From assembly GCA_037951105.1 (NCBI GenBank), contig JBAMJV010011062.1, positions 1 to 64,000 of the forward strand: 64,000 nucleotides of DNA, in the 5' to 3' direction. Shown in pieces: positions 24,221 to 35,494 of the stretch (position 1 is the first letter of the stretch; each line of letters opens with the position of its first letter). The stretch is from Echinarachnius parma. Its lineage: Eukaryota > Echinodermata > Echinoidea > Clypeasteroida > Echinarachniidae. A model generated the notes under the pieces. That model ran no database searches and was not told the origin of the DNA. It saw only the letters and a list, made by a program, of their open reading frames with translations. A program made the position numbers and the translations under genes.

Positions 24221-25520
24221 CACACACATACAAACACATTCACTCACCTAGACACACATGAAACACACCCAATTCGATACAATTACAAACACATTCACAT
24301 ACGACATTGAAACACAAACATACCTTCACTCGGACACATACAAACCATTTGCTCATGCCATTCATTCACGTTCACACAAACAAATACTTTAATTGACAAA
24401 CAAACACTTACATTTGTTATATCTTCACACACATCCATTTCGACACACAATCATATTATACAAAACATGCACATTAAAATTCGACAAACACAATTCATCA
24501 CTTAAACAGTCATACAAGTTTTACATTATTTTCTATAAAACACATGCATGCATTCGTGTCCAGGCATACAAACATTGCAATACACTTTGAAACACATACA
24601 AACTTACACTTTCTCCAGACGTGGACAAACATACATTTACTCTCTTCGTTCGCCACACGTACACAATTACGCATATTCGCATTAAATATACTCAAACAAA
24701 GGCTACATTATTTACCTACAAACACGTTTTATTACACACAAAAACACATACTCGAATTAATATCACTCACACATTTACATTAAACTGATAAACACGTTTT
24801 TACCAACAATTTTTTTCTTAATAGTAAATATATAATCCATTGCGGATATAGTATCGGAAATAATATCGCTAGTGATATTCGTTTGTCTCGCAATGTATGG
24901 TCAAACTAGGAATCTAAAAGATCATGACGTTTCGTATGCGCTGCAATACTTTGTCAAATGATATAATCATTATTTTCTTAGCAGCCCATAGTGAGCTTGG
25001 TTTATTACAGGGATTATACCGGTAGATAACAAAAACTTTAAGAACTAATCGAGCATTGTCTTTATATATCATCCTGTATGTTATGTACGTTGTATCATTT
25101 CATATAATAATTATAGACATATGGATTCATAGAATTGACAAAACGTCCTACAAATTTTACAGACAATTCCGATATATAATCTACGTTATCTTGTATAAAT
25201 CGTATGGGAAGTAACAAAATTCATTTAGAGATCATATCAACGTTAAACAATAATTATATTCATATAAAATATGCATCGACTTGAACACCTTTTACCCCCA
25301 CAAAATGTTCAAGATTATCCTTGTAATGTTTATTATGTTGATAACTCGCAGGTAAAATAATTCGTATAATATCAAACGGAAATGTTGGAGTGTTGTTATA
25401 AATTGTCAGTTAAACAGCTAAAAGTTATTACAAAATATATTGTGATATACATATTTTTTTAAAACTTGTACACACCTATTATAGTGTATGAATATCCTTG
25501 TGATTTTAGAAAAACCTCAC
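24221..25520. other. Unit 2 deletion junction and CA-rich spacer
   Basis: At about 24220 the sequence goes from the shared upstream block (equivalent to about 48190 in unit 4) directly into the ACACATACAAACACATTCAC sequence that in unit 4 lies near 52570. The segment with the FAM167-like exon, its echoes and the TG array is missing. No gene is seen in the remainder, which matches 7700-9000 loosely. Confidence 0.6.
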
Positions 25521-25523
25521 CGC

Positions 25524-26253
25524 TATTAAAGGAGGGGGGAAATCCCGGCTTTGATACAAGTTTATAGCTTTAAATATGTGCCTTTATTGATATACCACAC
25601 TCTTTTTTTCAAAGAAATCCTTAAGTTGGGAAAAAAAGGGAAATTTCATGCAACTTTTTTGCTTTATTACGCATCGGCGTTCCATGCTCCTAAAAAAGTC
25701 ATTTATAGCAGAGCTGGAATGTGCGCACGTGTCACCCGATTCATGACATCACATGCAGACCGCAACGCGGAGGAATGTGCATTGTTTACATGCAGAGCCT
25801 ATGACTTGCTTGTAAAACAAACTCGTTTTTGCTTGTAAATTGAGGTTTTACTGAAAATGCTTAAGAATTGCTAAGAAATGAATTGTAGCAGGATGCAGCT
25901 ACACATCTGAGTGTATATCGTCCATGATATAAACCTGAACAAATGTTTGCAAATATTGAAACAAATGGAAATAATATCTCTGTGTAAACGTGAGTATTGC
26001 ACTCAGCGTGTACGTCTATGACCGAGCTAAACTGCGATTGCCTGCAGGTGACGTCACAAAGATGACGTCATTTTTTGTTCGCCCGGGACTCAGTTTTTTT
26101 ACGGCGGTTCCGAAAGTGAATTTACAAGTTGATTTTTTTTATTTTACCGGGTTTTCCCACGAGGAAAATATGTTTGTATTAGTAATCTTCATGAAAATCT
26201 ACCTTAGATACAGTCAAACGCAATTTTGAGGCAGTTTTCTTGTCACCATACCT
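25524..26253. mobile_element. Possible TTAA-flanked element, low confidence
   Basis: TTAAAGG at 25525 and CCTTTAA at 26250-26256 bound about 730 bp with a composition unlike its surroundings (GTGACGTCACAAAGATGACG near 26048 and CGCACGTGTCACC near 25724). The terminal match is only a few bases. No coding capacity is recognised. Confidence 0.3.
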
Positions 26254-26499
26254 TTAAGTACAATGTATATAGTTACAAACGAGAATGGTAAAGTGTCGTA
26301 TGTATTTCAAATCATCATACACATTAATGTAATCATATTTATATCTCATCATTTTTACAAACATTTACAGAATGTTGCATATTTATGAAATAATAAAATT
26401 TGCTATCAAACACGTTATGTATAGTTTGGTATTGGAAATCACGTATGTATACATGATAATCAACTTAATAATCAACCTTACACGTTTACACATGCTTCA

Positions 26500-26945
26500 G
26501 TAAGTACTGTAAGAGTGATTTTAGTTTAATAATGAGTGGGAAATGTCCCTCTTCCCCGTGGGTGCGGCGAAGGGGGGGGGGGGGGGGGGGTGGGGGGTGG
26601 TTACTAACGAAATGGTACAACTATGAGTATACGAACAGTCATATTGATTGGTCAAGAACTTATCCCCCAAGATAGAAGCCTTTAACTCCCTCGATTGAAT
26701 TGAAATTTAGTTGGAAAGTGAATTCAGAGACAGAAGTAATATCATATAATTTAATTTAAACATTTTGAAATGATATATGAAAACATACGTAATGGGACTG
26801 AAAAACACACTCTCCAAACGTTTTGCAAATAAATGGGGGATATGAGGGAATAAAAGGGCTTGAGTAATTAAGTACTGTAAGAGTGACTTTAGTTTAATAA
26901 TGAGTGGGAAATTTCCCTCTTCCCCGTGGGTGCGGCGAGGGGGAA
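26500..26945. repeat. Direct repeat of about 75 bp around a G tract
   Basis: The sequence AAGTACTGTAAGAGTGACTT ... GGGAAATxTCCCTCTTCCCC ... GGTGCGGCGA occurs at about 26502-26572 and again at 26869-26940. A G tract of about 20 follows the first copy. The copies differ at a few positions. Confidence 0.8.
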
Positions 26946-27061
26946 AGTCCATTTAACTTGAAATTTTCACACAGCAACCAGTGGACATATCAATTAACAA
27001 TATATACTGTATCAACCACTCATCAGCTTTTTGCACATGTCAACAAAGTTACTAGATCCCT
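26860..27061. mobile_element. Partial TTAA-type MITE, right half
   Basis: The right end CAACAAAGTTACTAGATCCC matches the right end of the family at 27692-28074 and 41775-42154. The left part is replaced. It shares its TTAA with the element that follows, so two MITEs lie back to back on one target. Confidence 0.7.
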
Positions 27062-27065
27062 TTAA

Positions 27066-27606
27066 AGTCATACCTGTAAAGTGTCCAAATCCACGAAAAT
27101 TACTTGGAGCTTCCTCGTTTCTCTTCTACCGTGTTGTTTAGCTTATGGTAAAAGAAGAATAAAATAGGGTTTGATTTTTTCAAATGTCCCTTTAGTATGA
27201 AGATAATTATCATTTAAATCTTTTATTTCAATCACGTTGATTAACGCTTTTGATAAAAAGTACAATTGTCCTAGCTGAGAACGTCCGCATGCAGCACCGT
27301 GAGAACATTCCGGAGATTGAACTTTGAGCCGAGCGAGTGCATATTCCATGAATTCTGTACTACGTGTGTAAACACGGGTGCGAATATCTCAAACGGATCA
27401 TTCATTACTGTGACAAATGTATGGCAGACCATCAGTATTTGGTGATAAAATATGAACTCAATATTCGTTTTTTTCACTAGGTAAACAGTGTTCGTTTTCT
27501 TTTAAACTTTCACAAATCTTTCAATTGTATTTTACAATGATATTGATATAGGATTGAAGTCTCAAATGTCATTTTGTGCAATATCTGACACTTTACAGGT
27601 ATCACT
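27066..27606. mobile_element. TTAA-type MITE, AGTxATACCTGTAAAGTGTC ends
   Basis: TTAA sites (27062-27065 and 27607-27610) flank 541 bp. The left end AGTCATACCTGTAAAGTGTC and the right end GACACTTTACAGGTATCACT are inverted repeats. Related copies are at 32705-33176 (opposite orientation) and 42411-42833 (diverged). Non-coding. Confidence 0.9.
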
Positions 27607-27691
27607 TTAATCAGTACATGCAATTTGTATTAAAATATACATTCCCAAAACTACGCTTCCCCGATATGTACTCAGTACTTAGCTTACTTAA

Positions 27692-28074
27692 AGGGACTTA
27701 GTAACATTGTCCAAATCCTCAAAACTTACTTGGAACTCTAGTGGTTCTCTCATATCTTATCATATTTATAATAACAATAAAAGCACGGGACAGGTTTCGG
27801 TTTTTCAAATTTCCATTTTGTTCAAAAGCTTTTTACGATTGAAGTGTTCAGATATGAAATTGTCTACGGGATAATTTCATGCCGTGTACAAAGTAAGTAC
27901 AATGAGTTAGTGAATATCACTTTAAATTTTTGCTCATATCTCGGCCAAAAAACATCCAATTAACATGAATTTTCACACATTACTGTCTTTGTGGACATAT
28001 CAGATCACTTCAATACACATTTTTATTAATCATTCATCACTGTTTGCACTTGTCAACATAGTTACTAGATCCCT
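27692..28074. mobile_element. TTAA-type MITE, AGGGACTTAGTAAC ends
   Basis: TTAA sites flank 383 bp. The ends read AGGGACTTAGTAACATTGTC and, inverted, GTTACTAGATCCCT. A second copy of nearly the same length is at 41775-42154. Non-coding. Confidence 0.9.
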
Positions 28075-29578
28075 TTAATTAGTACATGCAATTTGTATTA
28101 AAATATACATTCCCAAAACTACATAATTATTTAGCATGCGACGCTTATAATAGCAAATAAGTATGATGGTGCCATGCATTGCTTTAACACTTATATATAT
28201 TACATACGTGCAATGTATTTCAATGTAATTATAAAGACTAACTATATAAGACGCAGAGAAGTCATCTATTTGTCGGAGTTATTCTCAGTACTACATTAAT
28301 AATAGTATACGTTCATATATATCTTTTTGCAGATCACAAAGCAATTGTGTTATTTTCTCTTTGATTTGTTAGAAACAGTGAAAATAGCTTCACTTCCCCT
28401 TGGTTGTTTCAAATCCACTTTTTAATCAAGTATTAGCATCTCAAAGCCATAATTAATGATCACATCCATTGATATTTGGGTAATTATTTGAAATGCAGTA
28501 ACCATGGGCGTCGATCACAGGGGGGATGGGGGGGGGGGGGGGGATATATCCCCCAATATTCGAGGTGCGGTGGATGGCCTGTATTATCATTCCCCCCCCC
28601 CCCCCCCCCCCCAATATTTTGGGTTCAGAAATATAAAATAACATTAAAATGAAGGGACATTACCCCCTGTCATTCATTATGAGACAGTTTGATACAATAG
28701 TCTTCTTTAAACTATATCTTGAGAGTGCTAAACTGCCCAAATCCAAAATCTTCCGGGGGCTGCGCCCCCTGGAACCACTATTAAGGCCATCTGGCCAAGT
28801 TCCTTGTATACACACCTAATCAGGATTTCCCGCTATGCCCACTAAAAATGAGCTAACATTCAACATACTATTTGATATGTAACGGTTTTACGTATTTACA
28901 TAATTATGAACAACATCTTTAGTTCTTGATATGCCTCGACAGAACAGAGTTTACTCAAGCGGGCTAAATTTATTAAAAGGAATACCGTTTTCATTATAAA
29001 TGACTAAACTGTTGGTATCACAATCAATTACACAAATAATGATATCATATCTAATAATATCAATCATTTTAACATAATATGTTATACGAAGGATCGCGTA
29101 GAATCTTGAATGAAGACGTGATTGTTTTTGAGAATGCTATTCATGTTCAGTGGTTAGATCTCGAGGCAGACAGGGAAGCCATGCGTTCCTAAACGAGGAA
29201 CTAGGGAAACTGAACGTTGAATTCTTATTGGAAAAGACACACCAGTTGCAAGAAACAATATTGTTCTTTACCGAAAACCGGACACATCAACGAAAATAGC
29301 AGACCAGTTGCAAGTAAGCGTTCTTCACTGAAATTAGAAATCAGCAACTATACGAAGGCACATCAATATCGTGTCGATGTTTTTCTCCAAAATCGCACTA
29401 GTAGACTATAGCGAGCGGAAAGACACATCAGTTGCGAGTATCATTGTTCTGTACAGAAAACAGTACTGCTAAACGAGTATTGTACATTAGTGGCGAGTCA
29501 GTCTCATTAAAGTGAACTTGTCAATATGAGAGACAGTTCAGTATCAAGTATAAACCTAGACCATTTAAAGGGGACCAC
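28075..29578. other. Spacer of unit 2
   Basis: No gene. At 28503-28615 a CATGGGCGTCGAT phrase, a G tract and a C tract resemble the ends of the small element at 46643-46750. From about 29160 to 29540 the phrase ACACATCAGTTGCGAGTA or a variant recurs about every 60-90 bp; this is the 3' flank of TRIM B and corresponds to the ACATCAGTGGTGAGTC repeats below genes A, C and D. Confidence 0.5.
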
Positions 29579-29972
29579 CAGGCACAGAACAACACATTAT
29601 TATATGTTTTGGTACCGTTTTGTGATATCAAATAGATACCCAACATTTTGCAAAGGGTTGTGTAATTCATAAACAAAGCAATTAATTTCCACCACTTACG
29701 GAACCACTGCTATTTCCTGGTTCCATACGTGCCAACCATTTGCGAGTGCGCCAATGCTATTCACGCGCACGTTTGTAAACAATAGATTCACCACACACAT
29801 AGCAGTCTGCGTAATTCAGACCGCATGAACGCATGCTTTAGAATGGTGATGCGTTTCCAAATATTTTTCTTTTCTTTCTGGAAACATATTTTTGTGAACT
29901 TGTTGATGGAATGGAATACTAAAGATGTTACCTTTCTTTAATGAGAATATTATTTTTGGGTGGTGGTACCCT
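29579..29972. mobile_element. TTAA-type MITE, AGGGGACCACC ends
   Basis: TTAA sites (29575-29578 and 29973-29976) flank 394 bp. The left end AGGGGACCACC pairs with the right end GGTGGTACCCT. The interior is unrelated to the other TTAA families here. Non-coding. Confidence 0.8.
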
Positions 29973-30010
29973 TTAACTGAAATACATACATATCAATAGG
30001 GAAGGCCCAT

Positions 30011-30274
30011 ATATAATAATAATAATAATTATAATAATAGACAAGCATTTATATTGCGCCATCAATCTAGAAATTCTATTCCGAGGCGCATCAAACTGTA
30101 CAGTATATTATTACCCTGGCTGTAGCCGAGCTGCCTTGCAGGCGCATCAAGCATTTCAAGGAATAAATTCCTACCCATTTACTACACCTGGGTAGAGAGC
30201 AACAATTGTGGATAAAGTGTCTTGCTGAAGGACACACGTGCCGCGGTTGGGAATCGAACCCACGACCCTCGTAT
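30011..30274 (-). mobile_element. tRNA-derived SINE, 5'-truncated, (ATT)n tail
   Basis: On the minus strand the element starts with GTGGGTTCGATTCCC, a tRNA B-box promoter element. It continues with the common GTGTCCTTCAGCAAGACACTT segment and ends in an (ATT)n tail at 30011-30040. Box A is missing, so the copy is truncated at the 5' end. It lies 90 bp below the TRIM B stop. SINEs with this internal phrase are widespread in marine animals. Confidence 0.75.
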
Positions 30275-30364
30275 ATATCAAAGTCAAGTCATTTTCCTTT
30301 ACCAAAAATCGAACTCCTTGACAAGAAAGTCACGTGAGGGACGATTCACTGTATTTTAACTTGT

Positions 30365-32186
30365 TTACAAGACAAAATCGATGACGTTCTTAAAGACATA
30401 CATCATCCCGGCTGTGCAAAGGACGATGGCATTCGGTGAAGGACACTTCATGTAATACCAGCCACGTTGGGGTATTTTTATCTTGACATCATCAATGATT
30501 GTCTCCACCAAGACTCCATCCAGTGTGTACCTCTTGATCGTCACCATGGACTTCGATTGGTCAATCTCCGCGATGTAGAGGTTGTCATCTTTGTCAACGG
30601 CTGGATATAAGGTATCGTCGTGTTCAATTCGAGTTAACTCTTTGCCACTTTCATCCAGCACCATCACGGTTTTGCCAGATTCGATGACAACATGACCGCA
30701 ATTCGTAGTGTGGACCTGCTGAGGCGTTGATGAAACGGTTATTTCTCTGATGGGATCGCCTCCATCGGAGCTGAATACTTGAATGATCTTCTCGTCCCAG
30801 TACGCTACATAAATCTGGTCCTTCTCATTGCTGTCAAGCATCATGATTGATTTGGTCTCGTGTGTCTTGAAGCGAGTAAGTGTGCTCTTGCCATCAGCAT
30901 CAGACAGCTCGAGACAACCCTTCTTTAGCACTACAACAAAGCGACCATCAGATAGAACAGTAACATCCCACAGGCATGTACTGTCAAGTTTTTCAAGAGT
31001 CCTCAACCCATCCAGGGAGAACTCATCAGCGGGAAATTTAATGTACCCAATCATAACGCTTTCAGGTGACAGTACAGTCAGTCCATTCATGGTTTCACCA
31101 TATGGTAACTCCCATTCATTGATCAAACTCCACTTTTTGTCAGTAACTACTCGGCCCATGCGGGCTATTTCCATTGGCTGATCATGGAATTCTACACGTG
31201 CGGCTGTGCGTTTGACGTTTCCTGGTATGCCTTGTGACTCTCTGATCCAACTCTGACTGGTCTCAAGCAGCCCTTCCAGTTCTTTCAACAAGTATTCGTG
31301 TGACACGAGTGCGTCTCCTTCAAGACAACTGTGTCCCTCCCGACACTCCAGGATATCTTGAGCCGTAGATACTTGTGAAGACATCTTCAGTGCTGCTATC
31401 TTTATTGAGTCCAGGTTCTTGTCGCACGATGCATTAATCGCCTCCACTTCCGCTTTCAAAGTTATCTTCCTCTCCTCAAGTTGTCTCTGGAGGTCCGCGA
31501 AGGTGCGATCGATCTTTTGAAGCACCTCATGCAGCGATGCTTTCGCGCATCTCCGTTCATGCTCTGTATTCCTGATGAATGCTTCCAAGTTGCCTTTCTC
31601 GTTTTCGCATCGCGTCACCAGTCCAGCGATCTTTTCTCTGAGCTCTCTTTCAACCTCGATTCGTTCCCGGATCTTGTGGTCTCTCACGTTGTGCTTCACA
31701 ATTGTACACCTTAGGCAGATAATTACACGGCAATCTACACAGTAGAAATCTCTGGCCTCGGAAATGTGCTCCGGGCACTTGTCAAACTGATTAATTATAC
31801 TTTTCTGCTTACCACCCATTAATTCTTTTACAGGCATCACTTGGTGACCTTTGAATATGGTGTGTTCAAATTGTCTGTGGGCTGTCAGGCATTGTTCGCA
31901 CAAGTAGACGTCGCATTCGCAGCAAAAGACCACAGCGTACGAGTCTATGTCCTCTCTTTTCTCCCCCTCCGGCTTAACCCCGCACTGGGAGCATTTTGGG
32001 CGATCGTCGTACAGCTTCCTGAGCGGGTTCGAGGAATCGTTGAACTCCTCGACGAGGTGGTTGAGGGAGACGTTTGCCGACAGGCCCGCGACTCCTGCTG
32101 CTCCGAGCTCCGTCTCCTGTCGACACAGCGGACACAGCATGGACGGCGACTCCTGCTCTGGTTGGTGATGATGACATTCGTCGTAT
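30365..32186 (-). CDS. TRIM gene B, exon 2
   Basis: Paralog of gene A with the same layout; the spliced protein is 649 aa. After the Arg formed at the splice joint come YDECHHHQPEQESPS and CPLC, the last RING ligands. B-box 1 (CSQC, CCECDVYLCEQC) and B-box 2 (CPEH, CVDC, CLRC, H, H) keep all zinc ligands. The coiled coil and the SQSWIRESQGIPGN linker are conserved. The propeller ends VFKNVIDFVL. The B-boxes share HQVMPVKEL and YCVDCRVIICLRC features with gene C, while the propeller shares VLDESGKEL and DKDDNLYIAEI with gene A. The acceptor is TTCATCTCTTTAG. I expect a ubiquitin ligase; the target is unknown. Confidence 0.9.
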
Positions 32187-32704
32187 CTAAAGAGATGAAA
32201 AAATGCGTACAGTGTTAAAAAAGGGGCTTTATGATAATGTCAGCTGTCGGGTGAAAACATTGCCCAATTACATTTGACCCACATACATAGTCATGTTTAC
32301 CTCTGACATTTTTTCCACAGAGATGTTTACATCTAACAATTGTTCACTTAAACTTTTACCTCTGACACTTTTTCCAACTGCCATTTGTACCTCTGAATGT
32401 TTCCACTGACATTGCTTCCTTGAACATTATTTCCTCTGATATTTTTTCCACCGACATTTTTAAAGGGAGCATAGGCTACTGGAGAGCAAAAGTGGTTACT
32501 CGGTAAACACCCAAGGCGGCGTCTCTCGCAAGTGAAGATAAAGAGCGGCTTATGCCATACAAACAAACAAATCGTAATTGATCGAGCATGTCGGTAATAA
32601 TAAACATATTACCCCCCCCCCCCAATCATAAGTTTACAGATAAGAGGGGGCATAATGGCATATGTGGTGTAATTGTCCAGGGTATATCAAAACAAAGCTG
32701 TTAA
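32187..32704. other. Intron 1 of TRIM B, with TTTTCCACTGACA repeats
   Basis: A degenerate tandem repeat of about 20-40 bp built on TTTTTCCACTGACATTTxTACCTCTGA runs from about 32265 to 32465. A matching repeat is in intron 1 of gene C (about 45165-45325), so it is old. A C tract lies near 32612. Confidence 0.7.
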
Positions 32705-33176
32705 AGTGATATCTGTCAAGTGTCAGATATTGCACAAAATGACATCAATATCATTTTAAAATACAATTGAAAGATTTGTGAAAGTTTGAAAGAAAACGAT
32801 CACTGTTTACCTAGTGAACAAAACGAATATTGAGTTCATATTTATCACCGAATACTAATGGCCTGCCGTAGATTTGTCGCAGTAATAATCATCCGTTTGA
32901 CAATATCCGCACCCGTGTCGGGTCGGGTCGGGAAGGTTTCCCACGCGCGCTGGCCGGACGTGTTCAGCTACGACAATTGTACTTTATTTGAAAAGCGTTT
33001 GCTAACGCTTTTCAAATGAAAGATTTCAATGATTATTATCTTCATACTAAAGGGACATTTGACAAAATCTAACCCTATTTCATTCTTCTCTTACCATAAG
33101 CTAAACAACACGGTAGAAGAGAAACGAGGAAGCTCCAACAAAAATTCGTGGAGTTAGACACTTTACAGGCATGCCT
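32705..33176. mobile_element. TTAA-type MITE in intron of TRIM B
   Basis: Same family as 27066-27606, in opposite orientation, 472 bp. It is flanked by TTAA (32701-32704 and 33177-33180). The right flank CGATTATAATGATCCGCGGG matches the undisturbed intron of gene C near 46444, supporting insertion into this intron after duplication. Confidence 0.88.
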
Positions 33177-33471
33177 TTAACGATTATAATGATCCGCGGG
33201 GGAAGTAACAGTGATAATAGGGGTTTTAATACGATTGAGATCATGGGTGGTATGGTCATCTCGGGGCCTGGAACTGCCCTTGGAGGCTCTTGTTCTTTGT
33301 CAGCCAGCGATGGGCTGGGGTAATTGTTCAGATGGTTATTATATGGGTGGTTATCGTCCTTGGGCAGTGTTATTAAGGGAATTAAATTCAAAATCATAAA
33401 CATGATAAATACATTAATGAGAGGTTGCGGCGCAAATTAAATATCTACGGTACGTACAGACATCTACCTAC

Positions 33472-33599
33472 CTCTCCAGGCATTTTCTGCAGAAGGTGTG
33501 TCCACATCTGAGTAGCGTGGCCTCATCGAATACATCCAGACAGAGCGAACACATCAGACTCTCCATCTCCTTGGCAGGCTGGGGATTATTCGAAGCCAT
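33472..33599 (-). CDS. TRIM gene B, exon 1
   Basis: First coding exon, 128 bases, start context AACATGG. It encodes MASNNPQPAKEMESLM and then CSLC, RCGHTFC and KC, the first six RING ligands, with FDEATLL between them. It ends at a GTAGGT donor in the same phase as the other three genes. The intron to exon 2 is about 1.3 kb, of which 472 bp is a MITE. Confidence 0.9.
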
Positions 33600-33801
33600 G
33601 TTGAGTTTGTAATATACAAGGTACTAGGGCCAGTAAAGACACCAGGAATGATGAGACATACTCAGATCAGGATCCAATGCAGTCAACAAGACACTACGTA
33701 CTGCACACGCGCTCCTGTTAAACGCATACGCATCTAGATTATGTATGTAGTCTTTATTTATGCCATACAAGTCAACCCCGAAGCCTAGTCCTTCCCGGGC
33801 C
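33600..33801. other. 5' flank of TRIM B
   Basis: Start of the shared upstream block, with likely minus-strand promoter and 5' UTR. No motif strong enough to call. It is interrupted at about 33802 by an insert that the other units lack. Confidence 0.4.
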
Positions 33802-33920
33802 GCGAATTTTGTTTTCCCAAACAGGTTTACAAATCCTTGTAAATATAGCGACTTGGTCAGAGACCACGCATTTCCGACTTGTATAATATCGAACATTGAG
33901 TACGAGTTTACGCAAAAGAA

Positions 33921-33995
33921 GTGGCAAAGGTGGGTTTCGAACTCAGCGCATTTAGGTTATCAGCCTAGTACGCATCCGATTGCGCCACAGCGATT
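33921..33995 (-). pseudogene. tRNA-Ile(GAT)-like segment, not a functional tRNA
   Basis: On the minus strand a box A (TGGCGCAATCGG), an anticodon arm with loop CTGATAA (anticodon GAT, Ile) and a box B (GTTCGAAAC) occur with tRNA spacing. The T stem pairs poorly and the acceptor arms do not pair, so it is a tRNA pseudogene or a SINE head. The Pol III promoter elements look usable. Confidence 0.6.
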
Positions 33996-34048
33996 GGCTT
34001 GATTCGAGGCGGAACAGAAGGGGTTTTGTCTTAGTTTCGGGGGATATA

Positions 34049-34073
34049 CCCTAACCTAAACCCTAACCCTAAT
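34049..34073. repeat. Short telomere-like CCCTAA run
   Basis: Three to four imperfect CCCTAA units (ACCCTAACCTAAACCCTAAC) sit just before the minisatellite. Too short to show a former chromosome end. Confidence 0.7.
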
Positions 34074-34077
34074 TTGG

Positions 34078-34190
34078 TGGCTATAGGTCAGATTAGTGGC
34101 TATAGGTCAGATTTAGTGGCTATAGGTCAGATTTAGTGACTATAGGTCAGATTTAGTGGCTATAGGTCAGATTTAGTGGCTATAAGTATA
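34078..34190. repeat. 20-bp minisatellite (GGCTATAGGTCAGATTTAGT)n
   Basis: About 5.5 tandem units of TGGCTATAGGTCAGATTTAG with one or two differences between units. It is part of the insert at 33802-34315. Confidence 0.93.
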
Positions 34191-34315
34191 TTTATAACTC
34201 GAATTGTATACGCGCGCATTAGTCTCCATTCAAGTCGTCCGATTCCAATTAAACGGGCATACCTTATAAGTTAGTGCCATAGTAAACCTGTTTTGGAAAA
34301 AAAATCGCTCCCGGT

Positions 34316-35494
34316 CCAGGGTTTTTCAGAGGGAACTGTCGTCAACAACGGACTTGACTGGTTCATTTCCTTTCAGACCAAGCGATATTAATCAATGTCA
34401 CTGCTCAATGAAAATTTAATTCCAAGATTGTTCGGCAAATGGTATGTTCCTATACTAAGTCAAATTAAAAAAAATACCGATGTTAATGGTCAAATACAGA
34501 CGGTTGTACAGCAATCAATATGTCACTATGTAGCAACAACCTAACGTTACTCTCTGTTACAGTGTAACACACATAGTCACAATATGCTCCAGTTGGATCC
34601 TCTTTGAACTCCTGACCCTGTACGTCTACGACGAGTCACTACAAAACCCAGCAAGATAATTGTTCCTGAAACATGAATGATTCAATAAATCAAAGACAAC
34701 GTGCTGAACCTCATAATTATGAAGATAGGGCTCCATCATGCATAAGCGATGCATTTCAATCATTTGACGGTCGACTTTATACATTTTTCTCCCACGGAAC
34801 GAATACAGTTTTGTCCTAATTATACTTAAACAGATAATTCTCATACCGAGCAAGATTCTTCTCATTTGGTTTTCCCCGACCCCCAACGTAGAGGCATGTG
34901 ACCAAAATGTATTAAGGGCGTTTAGTGTCAGATATCGACGTGCTCGTGCTCGTGCACTTGGTATTCGGTCAGCTGTATGCTAGTGGGGTAGCTAGGCGGA
35001 ATGGACCAAGACTGGGGGGTAAGCCAATGACATACAGGAGGGACAATTCAACAAGGTAAAGGGTTCCTGGAAGGGCTAATTTACTGGAACACCACCCGGT
35101 CCATGCCCGTCCGGGGTTGAGATATAAGAGGGGAAGCTTTATGGGGTCCTATAGTAGGATCTAATTTACTAGAATGACACTCGGCATGGGGATGGGGTGT
35201 GAGCAATAGGGGGTAAGAATCAAAACAGGGAAGGGAGTTTTAGTACGAGCAAATCTACTGGAACAACGCACGGGTCGATCGGGGGGGGGGGGGGGGGGTC
35301 GGTGATGAGCAAAGAGAGGGAGCACGATTTATAAAAGGGGAAGCGGTCCTAGAACATATTTATACGGGGCAATATTTCCAACACGCCTAGGGCAGTTTGG
35401 CATGATAACTCTTCATCGTAGCTCTAATGACCTGACCAGGATCGCATACACCGTGATTCCCCGTGATTCCGAATCCAACGGAGGCCGGGGGCTA
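34316..35494. other. Shared upstream block of unit 3
   Basis: Equivalent to 23165-24220, 47190-48840 and 57550-58855. No exon. It includes a G tract at about 35280-35298. Phrases such as CTACTGGAACAACxC and GGGGAAGC recur about every 100 bp through it, suggesting an old, diverged tandem repeat. Confidence 0.5.

Larger units (their letters stand above)
33802..34315 (-). mobile_element. Insert with tRNA-like segment and minisatellite
   Basis: Units 2, 4 and 5 have no such sequence between the CCTAGTCxTTCC and CAGGGTTTTTTCAGAGGGA phrases. The insert is bounded by near-identical TCCCGGGCC and TCCCGGTCC. It contains a tRNA-Ile-like segment (33921-33995), a short CCCTAA run and a 20-bp minisatellite. 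It is likely a SINE-type or composite insertion. Confidence 0.5.

Noticed and set aside
33921-33995. Functional tRNA-Ile gene
   Set aside because: Acceptor and T stems do not pair, so only a tRNA-like segment is called.
34049-34073. Interstitial telomere marking a chromosome fusion
   Set aside because: Only three or four imperfect CCCTAA units inside a repeat insert.
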